Notes: a model not told the origin generated them from the letters alone. A stretch of 11,143 nucleotides of DNA from Candidatus Schekmanbacteria bacterium GWA2_38_11 (GCA_001790645.1 MGDB01000142.1:1147-12289); one strand, 5' to 3'. Counted from the stretch's first letter, positions 1 through 6,832 are shown. Made by a program: numbers and translations.

Positions 1-620
1 TAATTGACTTCCTTTTCAAGAATTTTTTTTGGGAGCCTGAATTCAGGTATTCCATATACAAGCACACCGCCTGGTTTATGCAAAGCCTCAAAAATTGTAA
101 CTTTATGGCCAAGCTTTGCAAGCTCCCCTGCTGCTGTCAACCCTGCAGGACCTGAGCCGACAACCGCAACTCTTTTTCCGGTTGATTTAGGGAGGTCAGG
201 TATTTTAACCTCACCCTGTTCCTGTTCAAAGTCGGCTGCAAAGCGTTCCAGATTCCCGATTGCAACCGGGGCTCCCCTCTTAGTCAGGATACACGGTGTT
301 TCACATTGTTCCTCCTGCGGACATACCCTTCCGCATACAGCCGGCAGGGAATTGGTCTCCTTTATTTTCCTTGCAGCGCCAACAAAATCTCCTTCAGCTA
401 TTAACTTAATAAACCCGGGAATGTCTATCCCCACAGGACAACCAGGGACACAGGCTGGCTTTTTGCATTGAAGGCACCTCTTTGCCTCAAGTTCAGCAAT
501 TTCAGAAGGTAAACCAAAATTAACCTGGTCAAAATTTTTTCTTCTCTCAACAGGATTCTGCTCGGGCATCTTCTGCCGCTGAATCTTTAATCTCTCCTTT
601 GGATCAATCTTATTACTCAC
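1..620 (-). CDS. nfnL: NfnL/NfnB-type NADPH-binding flavoprotein subunit (GltD/GltA-like), C-terminus beyond window
   Basis: This is the large subunit of an NAD(P)H:ferredoxin transhydrogenase, homologous to the glutamate synthase small subunit. In Nfn it binds two [4Fe-4S] clusters, FAD and NADPH and takes part in flavin-based electron bifurcation in the cytoplasm. About 206 codons are present and the C-terminal half is cut by the left edge. Seen: an N-terminal Cys cluster (CLQCKKPACVPGCPVGIDIP, about residues 52-71), a second one (CGRVCPQEEQCETPC, about 101-115), a Rossmann FAD motif (VAVVGSGPAGLTAAG), and the family hallmark GGVLVYGIPEFRLPK. The start is GTG at 618-620. A strong Shine-Dalgarno (GAGGTGA, 628-634) lies 7 nt upstream and contains the nfnS stop codon, so the two genes are translationally linked. 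The upstream nfnS neighbour favours Nfn over a true glutamate synthase small subunit. No gltB-like large subunit is visible here. Confidence 0.88.
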   Translation of the reverse strand, partial: MSNKIDPKERLKIQRQKMPEQNPVERRKNFDQVNFGLPSEIAELEAKRCLQCKKPACVPGCPVGIDIPGFIKLIAEGDFVGAARKIKETNSLPAVCGRVCPQEEQCETPCILTKRGAPVAIGNLERFAADFEQEQGEVKIPDLPKSTGKRVAVVGSGPAGLTAAGELAKLGHKVTIFEALHKPGGVLVYGIPEFRLPKKILEKEVN

Positions 621-627
621 TTTCTGC

Positions 628-1470
628 TCACCTCGTTTGACAACATTCTTCATGTTGGAGTTTTTCAATGGAAATCCTCTCCTGCTCTTTATAGATACTC
701 TGCCTTTTCATAAGCTCATCAAAGTCAACCATGTGACCATTAAACTCAGGGCCATCAACACACACAAATTTAGTCTGACCACCAATAGTTACCCTGCATG
801 CCCCGCACATTCCCGTTCCATCAACCATTATAGGATTAAGGCTTACCATCGTCTTTATCTTATATTTTTTAGTAATATTGCAAACCGCCTTCATCATCGG
901 AACAGGTCCGACTGCGAGGACAAAATCTATTACTCTTCCATCAGCTAAAATTTCCTGAAGAACATCTGTAACAAGCCCTTTTCTTGCATAGGTACCATCA
1001 TCAGTTGTGATATGAAGTTCATCGCTTGTTGCCCTGAGGTCCTCTTCCATGAAGAGTAGTTCTTTACTCCTAAAACCCATTATTGAAATGACATAATTGC
1101 CTTCATTCTTAAGGGCCTTTGCAAGAGGGTATGCCACCGCTATCCCTACACCACCTCCAATACAGATTGTTGTACCAAATTTTTCAATATGTGATGGTAC
1201 CCCGAGAGGACCAACAAAGCTCAGTATCTTATCTCCTTTATTTAGCGAGTTAAGCTTTATTGTGCTTTTCCCTATTGCCTGACAGATAATAGTTACCGTT
1301 CCTTCTTCCGGATCAGCATCAGCTATAGTTAAAGGAACTCTTTCTCCCCTTTCATCCACATCAAAGATTACAAACTGCCCCGGTTTTCTTTTTTTAGCTA
1401 TGAGGGGAGCTTTTACCTTGAAGAGATTTACTACTGGAGAAAGAACTCTCTTTTCAACAATCTCAAACAT
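628..1470 (-). CDS. nfnS: NfnS/NfnA-type ferredoxin-NAD(P)+ reductase subunit (DHODB/PyrK-like FAD/NAD and [2Fe-2S] protein)
   Basis: Small subunit of the Nfn transhydrogenase (also annotated sulfide dehydrogenase subunit beta). It carries FAD, binds NAD(H), and with NfnL couples ferredoxin, NADH and NADPH. At 280 aa it has the usual family length. Seen: an N-terminal FAD beta-barrel (residues 1-95; RVPLTIAD near 44-51 is the flavin-contacting region), a nucleotide-binding segment with ICIGGGVGIA (102-111), VLAVGPVPMM (184-193), and a C-terminal [2Fe-2S] site with Cys222, Cys225 and Cys237 in MCGAC...FVCVDGPEF. Thermotoga Nfn is reported to use an Asp as fourth cluster ligand; Asp217 just before the first Cys is a candidate here (inference). 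The start ATG is preceded by GGGAG at a normal distance. nfnL follows after 7 nt. A stand-alone PyrK is less likely because no pyrD is adjacent. Confidence 0.9.
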   Translation of the reverse strand: MFEIVEKRVLSPVVNLFKVKAPLIAKKRKPGQFVIFDVDERGERVPLTIADADPEEGTVTIICQAIGKSTIKLNSLNKGDKILSFVGPLGVPSHIEKFGTTICIGGGVGIAVAYPLAKALKNEGNYVISIMGFRSKELLFMEEDLRATSDELHITTDDGTYARKGLVTDVLQEILADGRVIDFVLAVGPVPMMKAVCNITKKYKIKTMVSLNPIMVDGTGMCGACRVTIGGQTKFVCVDGPEFNGHMVDFDELMKRQSIYKEQERISIEKLQHEECCQTR

Positions 1471-1610
1471 CCCAAACTCCCTTTAAAATCAATATATTAA
1501 AAAATCAAAAAGCCCTTTCGCCACAGGCAGATATTTTGTTTCTGCAAACACCCAGGCCAAACTCAGCAAAAAGGCTTCTAACACAGCCTCTTAAGCAAAA
1601 TAGTTTTGAT

Positions 1611-1639
1611 TTGTCAAGGAAATATTGGTATGTTAAAAT
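1611..1639 (+). promoter_or_regulatory. Sigma70-type extended -10 promoter for the GT9 gene
   Basis: TTGTCA (1611-1616) is followed after 17 nt by TAAAAT (1634-1639), preceded by TG one base upstream (TGTTAAAAT, extended -10). Transcription would start near 1646, giving a leader of about 27 nt before the ATG at 1673. The same bases read TTGACA on the minus strand (1612-1617), which could be a -35 for the divergent nfn operon, but its -10 (TTAAGA, 1589-1594) is poor. The rest of the 202-nt divergent spacer (1471-1672) shows only a short 5-bp hairpin (GCAGA 1527-1531 / TCTGC 1541-1545). Confidence 0.55.
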
Positions 1640-1672
1640 ATCAATAGCCTTCTTAATCAGCATTTTTAACAA

Positions 1673-2713
1673 ATGAAAGTTTCTGAAAGAATTTTAATAA
1701 TAAAAAATGGTGCCATAGGAGATTTCCTCCTATCCCTCCCTACATTTCATTCTATAAGGATGAAATTTCCAGAAGCTTATATAGAAATCATGGGAAACAG
1801 CGAGATAATAAAATTAGTGGAAGACAGATTTTATGCTGATAAAGGAATATCTATAGAAATTAGTGGGTTTTCTAATTTCTTTATAAAAGATGGTAACCTG
1901 CCTGATTCTTTAGTTAACTATTTTAAATCTTTTCAAAAAATTTTTACTTATTTAAACGATAAAGATGGGACATTTGCAAATAATCTTAGTAAAGCAGGGG
2001 TAAAAGAGGTCTATCCATTTGAAATTTTATCACCTGAACTTTTTCAGGAGCACGCCGTGAAAGAGTTTAGCAAAATTCTTAATCCCTCGGATATTGGATT
2101 AGTCACTGAAGAACCAAAAATCTTTTTAAATGAATCTGACCGGCAATTTGCATCAAACTTTTTTAGGTCTCACTTCGGGCTTTTTGCCGGGAAAAGCTAT
2201 ATCGCTATCCACCCTGGTAGTGGCAGCACTAAGAAGAATTGGCCGCTAAAAAACTTTATTGAACTTTCAGAGCAATTATTAAAGAATTCTATTTGCAATA
2301 TTCTGCTTCTATCAGGACCTGCTGAAGAAAAGTCTGTTAATTTTAGTGAAATCGCAAAAATAGATGGTATTATCGAGGTAAAAGACCTTTCACTCCATGA
2401 ACTGGCAGCAATTCTTGAAAGGTGTGATCTTTACATAGGTAATGATTCAGGCATTACCCATTTATCTGCTGCAGTAGGTATTCCAACAATTGCAATTTTT
2501 GGACCCACAAATGCCAAGATATGGGGTCCAATAGGAAATATGGTCAAAATAATCTCCCTAAATTTAAGTTGTTCACCCTGTGCAAGAGATAAAATGTTTG
2601 GTTGCGAGCAAATGAAATGTTTAGAATTGGTTACTGTAAATGATCTTTTAAAAGCTTGTAAGTTTTTTTTTGCCTCTGGAAAAAACAAAGACAAGGTTGA
2701 AAAAAGCGTTTAG
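1673..2713 (+). CDS. Glycosyltransferase family 9 protein (ADP-heptose:LPS heptosyltransferase-like)
   Basis: A GT-B fold transferase of the RfaF/WaaC family that adds a heptose or related sugar from a nucleotide donor to the LPS core on the inner face of the cytoplasmic membrane. Length (346 aa) is normal. Seen: the N-terminal acceptor-side motif NGAIGDFLLSLPTF (12-25, with the conserved Gly-Asp pair), HPGSGSTKKNW (180-190) opening the C-terminal donor domain, LLSGPAEE (212-219), GNDSGITHLSAAVGIPTIAIFG (256-277, the donor-binding signature) and FGPT (276-279). Four Cys (300, 303, 311, 316) follow in the CSPC...C...C pattern common in this family. The start fits the family pattern of opening with a beta strand, but I see no Shine-Dalgarno. 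The gene stands alone with its own promoter and converges on the diguanylate cyclase with a 16-nt gap. Exact donor and acceptor cannot be told from sequence. No LPS cluster is nearby. Confidence 0.87.
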   Translation: MKVSERILIIKNGAIGDFLLSLPTFHSIRMKFPEAYIEIMGNSEIIKLVEDRFYADKGISIEISGFSNFFIKDGNLPDSLVNYFKSFQKIFTYLNDKDGTFANNLSKAGVKEVYPFEILSPELFQEHAVKEFSKILNPSDIGLVTEEPKIFLNESDRQFASNFFRSHFGLFAGKSYIAIHPGSGSTKKNWPLKNFIELSEQLLKNSICNILLLSGPAEEKSVNFSEIAKIDGIIEVKDLSLHELAAILERCDLYIGNDSGITHLSAAVGIPTIAIFGPTNAKIWGPIGNMVKIISLNLSCSPCARDKMFGCEQMKCLELVTVNDLLKACKFFFASGKNKDKVEKSV

Positions 2714-2729
2714 GAAGTGTGAGAAATAA

Positions 2730-3806
2730 TTAACATTCTAAATAGATGCAGGTATTTTTACCATTGTATTTAGCTTGGTATAAAGCTTCATCAGCTTTGC
2801 TAACCACCTCAGGAATAATTGCAAGGGTATGTTTTTTGGGTTGAAAAGTCGAAGCACCAATACTAATAGTAATTTTTAAATAGCTGCTATTAACTCTAAA
2901 AACATTTCCTCTTATTTTCTCCAACATCCTGTTGGTAATAGAATTGGCTTCTTTCTTATCAGCCTCAGGCGCAACCCAGAGAAATTCCTCACCTCCATAG
3001 CGAGCAACAAGATCATTTTCCCTTTTATTTTTATCAAGCAGAGCTGCAACTTCTTTTAAAATTATATCACCTGCATCATGTCCATATTTATCATTAATAT
3101 TTTTGAAGTCATCAATATCAATCATTATAAAAGATATTGGTCTTTTATACCTTAAGGATCTTTTTAGTTCAAATTTCAGATATTCATTTAAGTATCTTCT
3201 ATTCGGCAAATGGGTAAGTTCATCATGTATTGCTAATTGTCTATATTTTTGAATTGTCTGCCTAGTCGTGTTCGCTCGGTTGAGAATATAGCTATAAAAC
3301 AAAGTTATCAAAAAAATTAGCAGTACCCTCAAAAAAAGATGTACCGAATTTTCTGTTTTCAGTACACCCAAGCTAAAAAGTAGCCATCCATAGATTAAAC
3401 TTACAACAGCACCCATCACAACTACTGATCTAACATCCTGGTTCAGTGACACAAGAAGAATTATTAAGAAATAAAAAATTAAATAAAAATCTGAATCAGC
3501 TTTTCCAACAAAGTATAAAATTAGGGTTACAAATAGAGTATCAATAATAAAGATGGCATCAATAAAAAATGGGATATTAAAAATTTTTTTTGATGATAAG
3601 TTTAGAAATAAATTTGATACCAGAAAAAGAGCTAAGATTGATAACGGCTTTAAACGGTAAAACAAAGCCCAGTTATCAAGGCAAATTAGCAGAGAAATCA
3701 CTGCAATGACAACCCACCGTAACCGGACGAATTCTTTAGGCTCATTATCACAAAAAAGATGTTGAGGAATGTCCATTAATAAATCTGTTTGTTGATTTTT
3801 TGTCAT
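2730..3806 (-). CDS. Membrane-bound diguanylate cyclase (six-helix MASE-like N-terminus plus GGDEF domain)
   Basis: Makes cyclic di-GMP from two GTP; the second messenger controls motility and biofilm choices. The 358-aa protein has about six hydrophobic helices (roughly 30-47, 55-70, 79-100, 107-121, 127-147, 156-175), a short linker (about 176-192), and a C-terminal GGDEF domain. Seen: DELTHLPNRR (195-204), the metal-binding Asp region IMIDIDDFKNIND (227-239), KYGHDAGD (240-247) and the active site RYGGEEF (269-275). An intact inhibitory site RxxD (Arg262-Asp265) sits five residues before GGEEF, so product inhibition is expected. I see no EAL or HAMP domain and do not recognise the sensory membrane domain as a named family. 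There is no Shine-Dalgarno. A second in-frame ATG (residue 11) is possible. A 9-codon upstream frame overlaps the start by ATGA. It is likely its own transcription unit, since hsp20 upstream ends in a terminator. Confidence 0.9.
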   Translation of the reverse strand: MTKNQQTDLLMDIPQHLFCDNEPKEFVRLRWVVIAVISLLICLDNWALFYRLKPLSILALFLVSNLFLNLSSKKIFNIPFFIDAIFIIDTLFVTLILYFVGKADSDFYLIFYFLIILLVSLNQDVRSVVVMGAVVSLIYGWLLFSLGVLKTENSVHLFLRVLLIFLITLFYSYILNRANTTRQTIQKYRQLAIHDELTHLPNRRYLNEYLKFELKRSLRYKRPISFIMIDIDDFKNINDKYGHDAGDIILKEVAALLDKNKRENDLVARYGGEEFLWVAPEADKKEANSITNRMLEKIRGNVFRVNSSYLKITISIGASTFQPKKHTLAIIPEVVSKADEALYQAKYNGKNTCIYLEC

Positions 3807-3980
3807 TGGGTTAATTTTTTAATTTTCCTCATAATTTTTGTTTTTCATCGGTATCAAAAAAACCTTCTTGAACATTGTTTATATGAAAAGTTCTTTTTAT
3901 TAAAAAATTTTTCTAAACGAATAAAAAATTTAACATCCTCTTTTTCATCCTTTTTAAAAAACCTTAAATTTGATTTATCA

Positions 3981-4020
3981 TAAAAAGAAAGGGGTATGAT
4001 GCCACACCCCTTTCTTTTTA
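3981..4020 (-). terminator. Rho-independent terminator of hsp20
   Basis: A perfect 15-bp stem (3981-3995 against 4006-4020) with GGGGT/ACCCC at its apex and a 10-nt loop. On the minus strand it begins 14 nt after the hsp20 stop codon, and the lower arm gives the T-run TTTCTTTTTA. The symmetric A and T arms would also permit plus-strand termination, but no plus gene is upstream. The rest of the spacer 3807-3980 is very AT-rich, with no convincing gene. Confidence 0.85.
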
Positions 4021-4034
4021 AAATCTCTTTTTGC

Positions 4035-4529
4035 TCATTCGGCTTTAATATCGATTAGTTTCGATCTTACATGCTTTTCTTTTGGCACCATTATCTTAAG
4101 AATCCCATCCTTAAAAGTTGCTTTGATCTCATTTGTCTTTGACCCTTCATGAAGACGAAAATACCTTTCAAACTTTCCTTCGTTCAGTTCCCTTACATGA
4201 TAAGATTTCACTTCGTCTTCAATCACATACTTTCTTTCACCGCTCAGTTTCAAATAGCCGTCTTCCCATTCAAGCCGAGTATCTGACTCCTTGACTCCTG
4301 GAAGTTCTATCATGTATACCCACCCCTTCTCGGTCTCATAAATATTTACTAATGGATCGTGACGATGGGTAATAAGCGTCGCTGATGATTCAAAGAATGA
4401 TCTTAAAAACCTCGTCGGCCAATCAACATCTGAACCCCCCACCCTTGAAGACCAGATAAAAGGCTCATCTTCAATAATACTTTCAATTTCTCTTGTTGAA
4501 GTAAATGGATCATATTTTATTAGTGTCAT
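4035..4529 (-). CDS. Small heat-shock protein, Hsp20/alpha-crystallin family
   Basis: An ATP-independent holdase chaperone that forms cytoplasmic oligomers and binds unfolding proteins. The 164-aa length is usual. Layout: a variable N-terminal arm (1-57, with aromatic-rich WPTRFLRSFFE at 37-47), an alpha-crystallin domain (about 58-150) with DPLVNIYETEKGWVYMIELP and PGV (77-79), and the family signature AxxxxGxL seen as ATFKDGILKIMVPK (137-150). A C-terminal I-x-I anchor is present as IDI (159-161). The start is supported by a near-perfect Shine-Dalgarno AAGGAGG (4537-4543) 7 nt before ATG, the best in the window. It has a consensus promoter, a perfect inverted repeat over the -10 and start site, and its own terminator: a tightly controlled single-gene unit, as expected for a stress protein. 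Confidence 0.93.
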   Translation of the reverse strand: MTLIKYDPFTSTREIESIIEDEPFIWSSRVGGSDVDWPTRFLRSFFESSATLITHRHDPLVNIYETEKGWVYMIELPGVKESDTRLEWEDGYLKLSGERKYVIEDEVKSYHVRELNEGKFERYFRLHEGSKTNEIKATFKDGILKIMVPKEKHVRSKLIDIKAE

Positions 4530-4548
4530 CTTTTTTCCTCCTTTTAAA

Positions 4549-4579
4549 TTCTATATTGAGACTCATTCTCAATATAGAA
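4549..4579. promoter_or_regulatory. Perfect 12-bp inverted repeat, probable operator of hsp20
   Basis: The arms TTCTATATTGAG (4549-4560) and CTCAATATAGAA (4568-4579) are exact reverse complements separated by 7 nt (ACTCATT). The right arm contains the -10 hexamer of the minus-strand promoter and the left arm lies just downstream of the expected start, so a bound repressor would block RNA polymerase. The core TTGAG-N7-CTCAA recalls the HspR site HAIR (TTGAG...CTCAA), but the spacing is 7 where HAIR has 9. It is not CIRCE. If a start further upstream were used, it would instead form a 12-bp hairpin in the leader. Confidence 0.7.
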
Positions 4580-4598
4580 CAATTTCCGATTTTGTCAA
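4571..4598 (-). promoter_or_regulatory. Sigma70-type promoter of hsp20
   Basis: On the minus strand the consensus -35 TTGACA (4593-4598) is followed after 16 nt by TATATT (4571-4576). The start would fall near 4563, about 20 nt upstream of the Shine-Dalgarno. This is a housekeeping-type promoter, so heat control presumably comes from the overlapping inverted repeat, not from a heat-shock sigma factor (inference). The remaining spacer (4599-4761) is AT-rich, with no gene or strong hairpin. Confidence 0.75.
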
Positions 4599-4761
4599 GG
4601 GGATTTTCAATAATATTTTTTAAGTATAAAAAATTGTAAAGTTTTAATTTTTTATTTAGGAAATGGTTAAAAAGAAGAATTATAATTTAAATAAATACAA
4701 ATACTTATTCATTCAATAAATGTAAAAGCTCTTAAATTAAAAGAATTTCCTTTTATGAAGC

Positions 4762-5097
4762 TTATTTAATTAGTGCGAAGGAATGCATCCTATCTTTAGA
4801 AGAAACTAACCTTACAGGTTGATCGATTTGAACCTTGCTGAAATCATCACATATTACTCTGCCTATAAGCCTCAGACCTTTTTCTAATTCTATGATGGCT
4901 AATAAGTATGGGGCTAAATCTTTATAGTGCTTGGAAGGAACTCTTACAACTGTGAAACTGTAGATTTTACCTGTCCCTTCTACTTCCTCCTCTGAGAATT
5001 CTCTGAAAATCTCTTCGCAGTTAGAACAGGTATTTACAGGAGGAAGATAATGTTTATCACATCTTACACATTTTAATACCTTGATTTTCTTCTCCAC
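4762..5097 (-). CDS. DUF35 (COG1545) zinc-ribbon/OB-fold acyl-CoA-associated protein
   Basis: A small partner protein of thiolases and related acyl-CoA enzymes. In the archaeal thiolase/HMG-CoA synthase complex the DUF35 protein bridges the enzymes and helps hold the CoA substrate. The 111 aa comprise a rubredoxin-like zinc ribbon with Cys10-x2-Cys13 and Cys24-x2-Cys27 (CVRC...CSNC), then an OB-fold (about 42-108) with GTGKIYSFTVVR and LRLIGRVICDD. The start codon is GTG at 5095-5097, 3 nt after the thiolase stop, with a GAGGAGAG ribosome site inside the thiolase tail. This is clear translational coupling to the thiolase and argues for a complex. No HMG-CoA synthase gene is in the window. No convincing terminator follows; only weak AT-rich hairpins lie below 4762. 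Confidence 0.87.
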   Translation of the reverse strand: MEKKIKVLKCVRCDKHYLPPVNTCSNCEEIFREFSEEEVEGTGKIYSFTVVRVPSKHYKDLAPYLLAIIELEKGLRLIGRVICDDFSKVQIDQPVRLVSSKDRMHSFALIK

Positions 5098-5100
5098 CTA

Positions 5101-6267
5101 TCAGTTTGCTCTCCTCAATATTGTTACAATAGCGGTAGCTCCAGATCCTCCAAAATTGTGGGCTAATCCGATTTCAGCACCTTTGATCTGCCTTAATCCT
5201 GCTTCATCCCTGAGTTGCCGGACAATTTCCACAATCTGTCCTACCCCTGTTGCACCAACCGGATGTCCCTTTGACTTCAATCCGCCACTCGGATTAACAG
5301 GAATCTCTCCGGTCAAGGAAGTCAACCCACTAAAAGATGATTCTCCTCCTTCTCCTTTTTTTACAAAACCCAAATCCTCAATTGCAATTATCTCAGCAAT
5401 GGTAAAACAATCATGTACCTCTGCAACATCTATATCTGATGGTTTTAACCCAGCTATTTTATATGCCTGATTTGCAGCTTTTACTGTTGCATCAAAAGTT
5501 GTAATATCATCTTTAAGATGCATTGAAAAAGAATCTGAGGCTTGGCCAATGCTCAATATCTCAATAGTTTTTTTGCAAAAGTTAGAAACTAATTCAGTTG
5601 CACACAGAACAACTGCTGAAGCACCGTCACTTATTAGCGAACAATCATAGACAGTTAGAGGATCAGCAACCATTCTATCACATTCCATCACAGTCTCAAA
5701 AGTTACTTTCTTTTGTATATGAGCATCAGGATTTTTAGCCCCGTTTGAATGGTTCTTAACAGCCACTGCAGCCAGATGTTCCCTCTTTGTCCCATACTGA
5801 TACATATGGCGCCTTGCTATCATGCCGAAAATCGAGGGGAATGTGGCACCTGCCAAAAGCTCAGTTTCGTAATCGCCTGCCTGTGCCAAAATCTCTGTTA
5901 CATCCTCTGTACTGAGGCTGTTCATCTTTTCAGCCCCTACAACAAGGACAATATCATAAAGGCCTGCCCCAATAGCAATAATTCCCTCTCTTATTGCTAA
6001 AGCCCCTGAACTGCACGCTCCTTCTACGTGAATACACGGTATGTCTTTTAACCCTATGGCACCGGCTCCATAAGGTGCTAAGTGATTCTGCTTAATAAAT
6101 GAAACAGCATCATAATTGCCTAAATAGAACGCTTGGATTTCCTTCCTTTTTATGTTGGCTTCTTTAATTGCCTTACAACCAGCTTCTGCGATTAAATCCC
6201 TTAAAGTTTCATCCTTTAAATTTCCATATCTTGTCTGGCCAACACCTATTATTGAAACCTTCCTCAT
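5101..6267 (-). CDS. SCP2-type thiolase (acetyl-CoA acetyltransferase family)
   Basis: A thiolase-fold enzyme that forms or cleaves a beta-ketoacyl-CoA (acetyl-CoA condensation or thiolysis). At 388 aa it is full length. Seen: the nucleophile Cys85 in VEGACSSGALAIREG, HDCFTIAEI (285-293), GHPVGATGVGQ (334-344) with the catalytic His335, and LAHNFGGSGATAIVTIL (368-384). As in SCP2/archaeal-type thiolases, the C-terminal Cys-x-Gly of classical FadA/AtoB is replaced by NFGG. It sits between marR and the DUF35 gene, which matches the thiolase/DUF35 pairing. Chain-length specificity is not evident: it may serve short-chain acyl-CoA metabolism or beta-oxidation, or act as a lipid-transfer-like thiolase. 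The ATG start at 6267 has only a weak purine-rich upstream region (AAGAAAAA), so translation may depend on the upstream gene 50 nt away. Confidence 0.9.
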   Translation of the reverse strand: MRKVSIIGVGQTRYGNLKDETLRDLIAEAGCKAIKEANIKRKEIQAFYLGNYDAVSFIKQNHLAPYGAGAIGLKDIPCIHVEGACSSGALAIREGIIAIGAGLYDIVLVVGAEKMNSLSTEDVTEILAQAGDYETELLAGATFPSIFGMIARRHMYQYGTKREHLAAVAVKNHSNGAKNPDAHIQKKVTFETVMECDRMVADPLTVYDCSLISDGASAVVLCATELVSNFCKKTIEILSIGQASDSFSMHLKDDITTFDATVKAANQAYKIAGLKPSDIDVAEVHDCFTIAEIIAIEDLGFVKKGEGGESSFSGLTSLTGEIPVNPSGGLKSKGHPVGATGVGQIVEIVRQLRDEAGLRQIKGAEIGLAHNFGGSGATAIVTILRRAN

Positions 6268-6278
6268 AATAAATTTTT

Positions 6279-6295
6279 CTTAATATAAAATTAAG
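6279..6295. repeat. 17-nt AT-rich palindrome between marR and the thiolase gene
   Basis: CTTAAT (6279-6284) and ATTAAG (6290-6295) are exact inverted arms around a 5-nt spacer, 12 nt upstream of the thiolase start. It could be an internal regulatory site or a weak leader hairpin. Six AT-rich base pairs in AT-rich DNA may also be chance. Confidence 0.3.
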
Positions 6296-6317
6296 TGAAG
6301 GAATTCCGTCTAAGTTA

Positions 6318-6779
6318 CTAAGAACAGCAGCTACCGCTTAATCTTTTTGAATTTTCAATTAAGATCTCAAGAGATTTAACAATCTGCTTTCTCGTACTGA
6401 GAGGAACTTCCTCAAGCATCTTTGAAAAAAACTCTCTCTGAGCATCACGCAAGAACATTGCAGTTTTTTTCCCCTGATCAGAAAGCTTGACATAAACTCT
6501 TCGCTTATCATCTTTATCGCTTATCCTGTTAACACAACCGGCTGTCACAAGCTTATCAATATTGCGGGTCATCGTACTTGTAGTAAGATCCATCTCTTTA
6601 CTTAGCTGCTTCATAGTAAGCTTCCCTTTATCGAGCAATGAAATCATGATATAACATTGGTGCACTGTCCACTCACAGCAAACCTTTTCATCCCTCTCCA
6701 TAAAGCGGAATAGGTTGATAGTTTTAAAAAGTAGGTCACATGTTTCCATTACATAATCACTTAATCTGTTTTGGCTCAT
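6318..6779 (-). CDS. MarR-family transcriptional regulator with N- and C-terminal Cys pairs
   Basis: A dimeric winged-helix repressor, 153 aa, typical MarR length. Layout: N-terminal dimerisation helix (about 5-30), helix-turn-helix with LTMKQLSKEMDLTTSTMTRN (54-73; recognition helix about 65-79), the wing SDKDDKRRVYVKLSDQG (87-103, with the conserved Asp/Arg positions of MarR wings), and C-terminal dimerisation helices (about 104-148). Seven Cys are present (14, 34, 35, 42, 82, 151, 152), including the vicinal pairs Cys34-Cys35 and Cys151-Cys152 at the tail (GSCCS). That is unusual and suggests a thiol, redox or metalloid-responsive switch (inference). The start has the ribosome site AAGAGG 5 nt upstream. 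It heads the thiolase-DUF35 operon and probably controls itself and them; the ligand could also be an acyl-CoA or aromatic acid. Confidence 0.9.
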   Translation of the reverse strand: MSQNRLSDYVMETCDLLFKTINLFRFMERDEKVCCEWTVHQCYIMISLLDKGKLTMKQLSKEMDLTTSTMTRNIDKLVTAGCVNRISDKDDKRRVYVKLSDQGKKTAMFLRDAQREFFSKMLEEVPLSTRKQIVKSLEILIENSKRLSGSCCS

Positions 6780-6832
6780 ATATTCCTCTTTTCTAAAATT
6801 ATGTTGGTTAAGGTATATTATTTATTTTTATT

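Noticed and set aside
4..471. 155-codon plus-strand open frame
   Set aside because: It lies antisense to nfnL, whose frame has clear iron-sulfur and FAD motifs. The plus-strand product has no recognisable pattern.
1..620. Glutamate synthase small subunit (gltD)
   Set aside because: The motifs are shared between both families. The immediate coupling with an NfnS-type subunit and the absence of a large GltB-like gene favour Nfn, although the missing C-terminus prevents full proof.
3789..3983. 64-codon plus-strand frame, Phe/Leu/Lys rich
   Set aside because: Its composition is simply that of the AT-rich spacer. It has no ribosome site or family pattern, and it ends in the hsp20 terminator.
4549..4579. 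CIRCE element or Fur box at the hsp20 inverted repeat
   Set aside because: The CIRCE core GCACTC/GAGTGC is absent. Similarity to a Fur 7-1-7 box is partial and the true symmetry (12-bp arms, 7-nt gap) does not fit it.
5749..6000. 83-codon plus-strand Cys-rich frame
   Set aside because: A shadow of the thiolase reading frame on the other strand, without a start signal.
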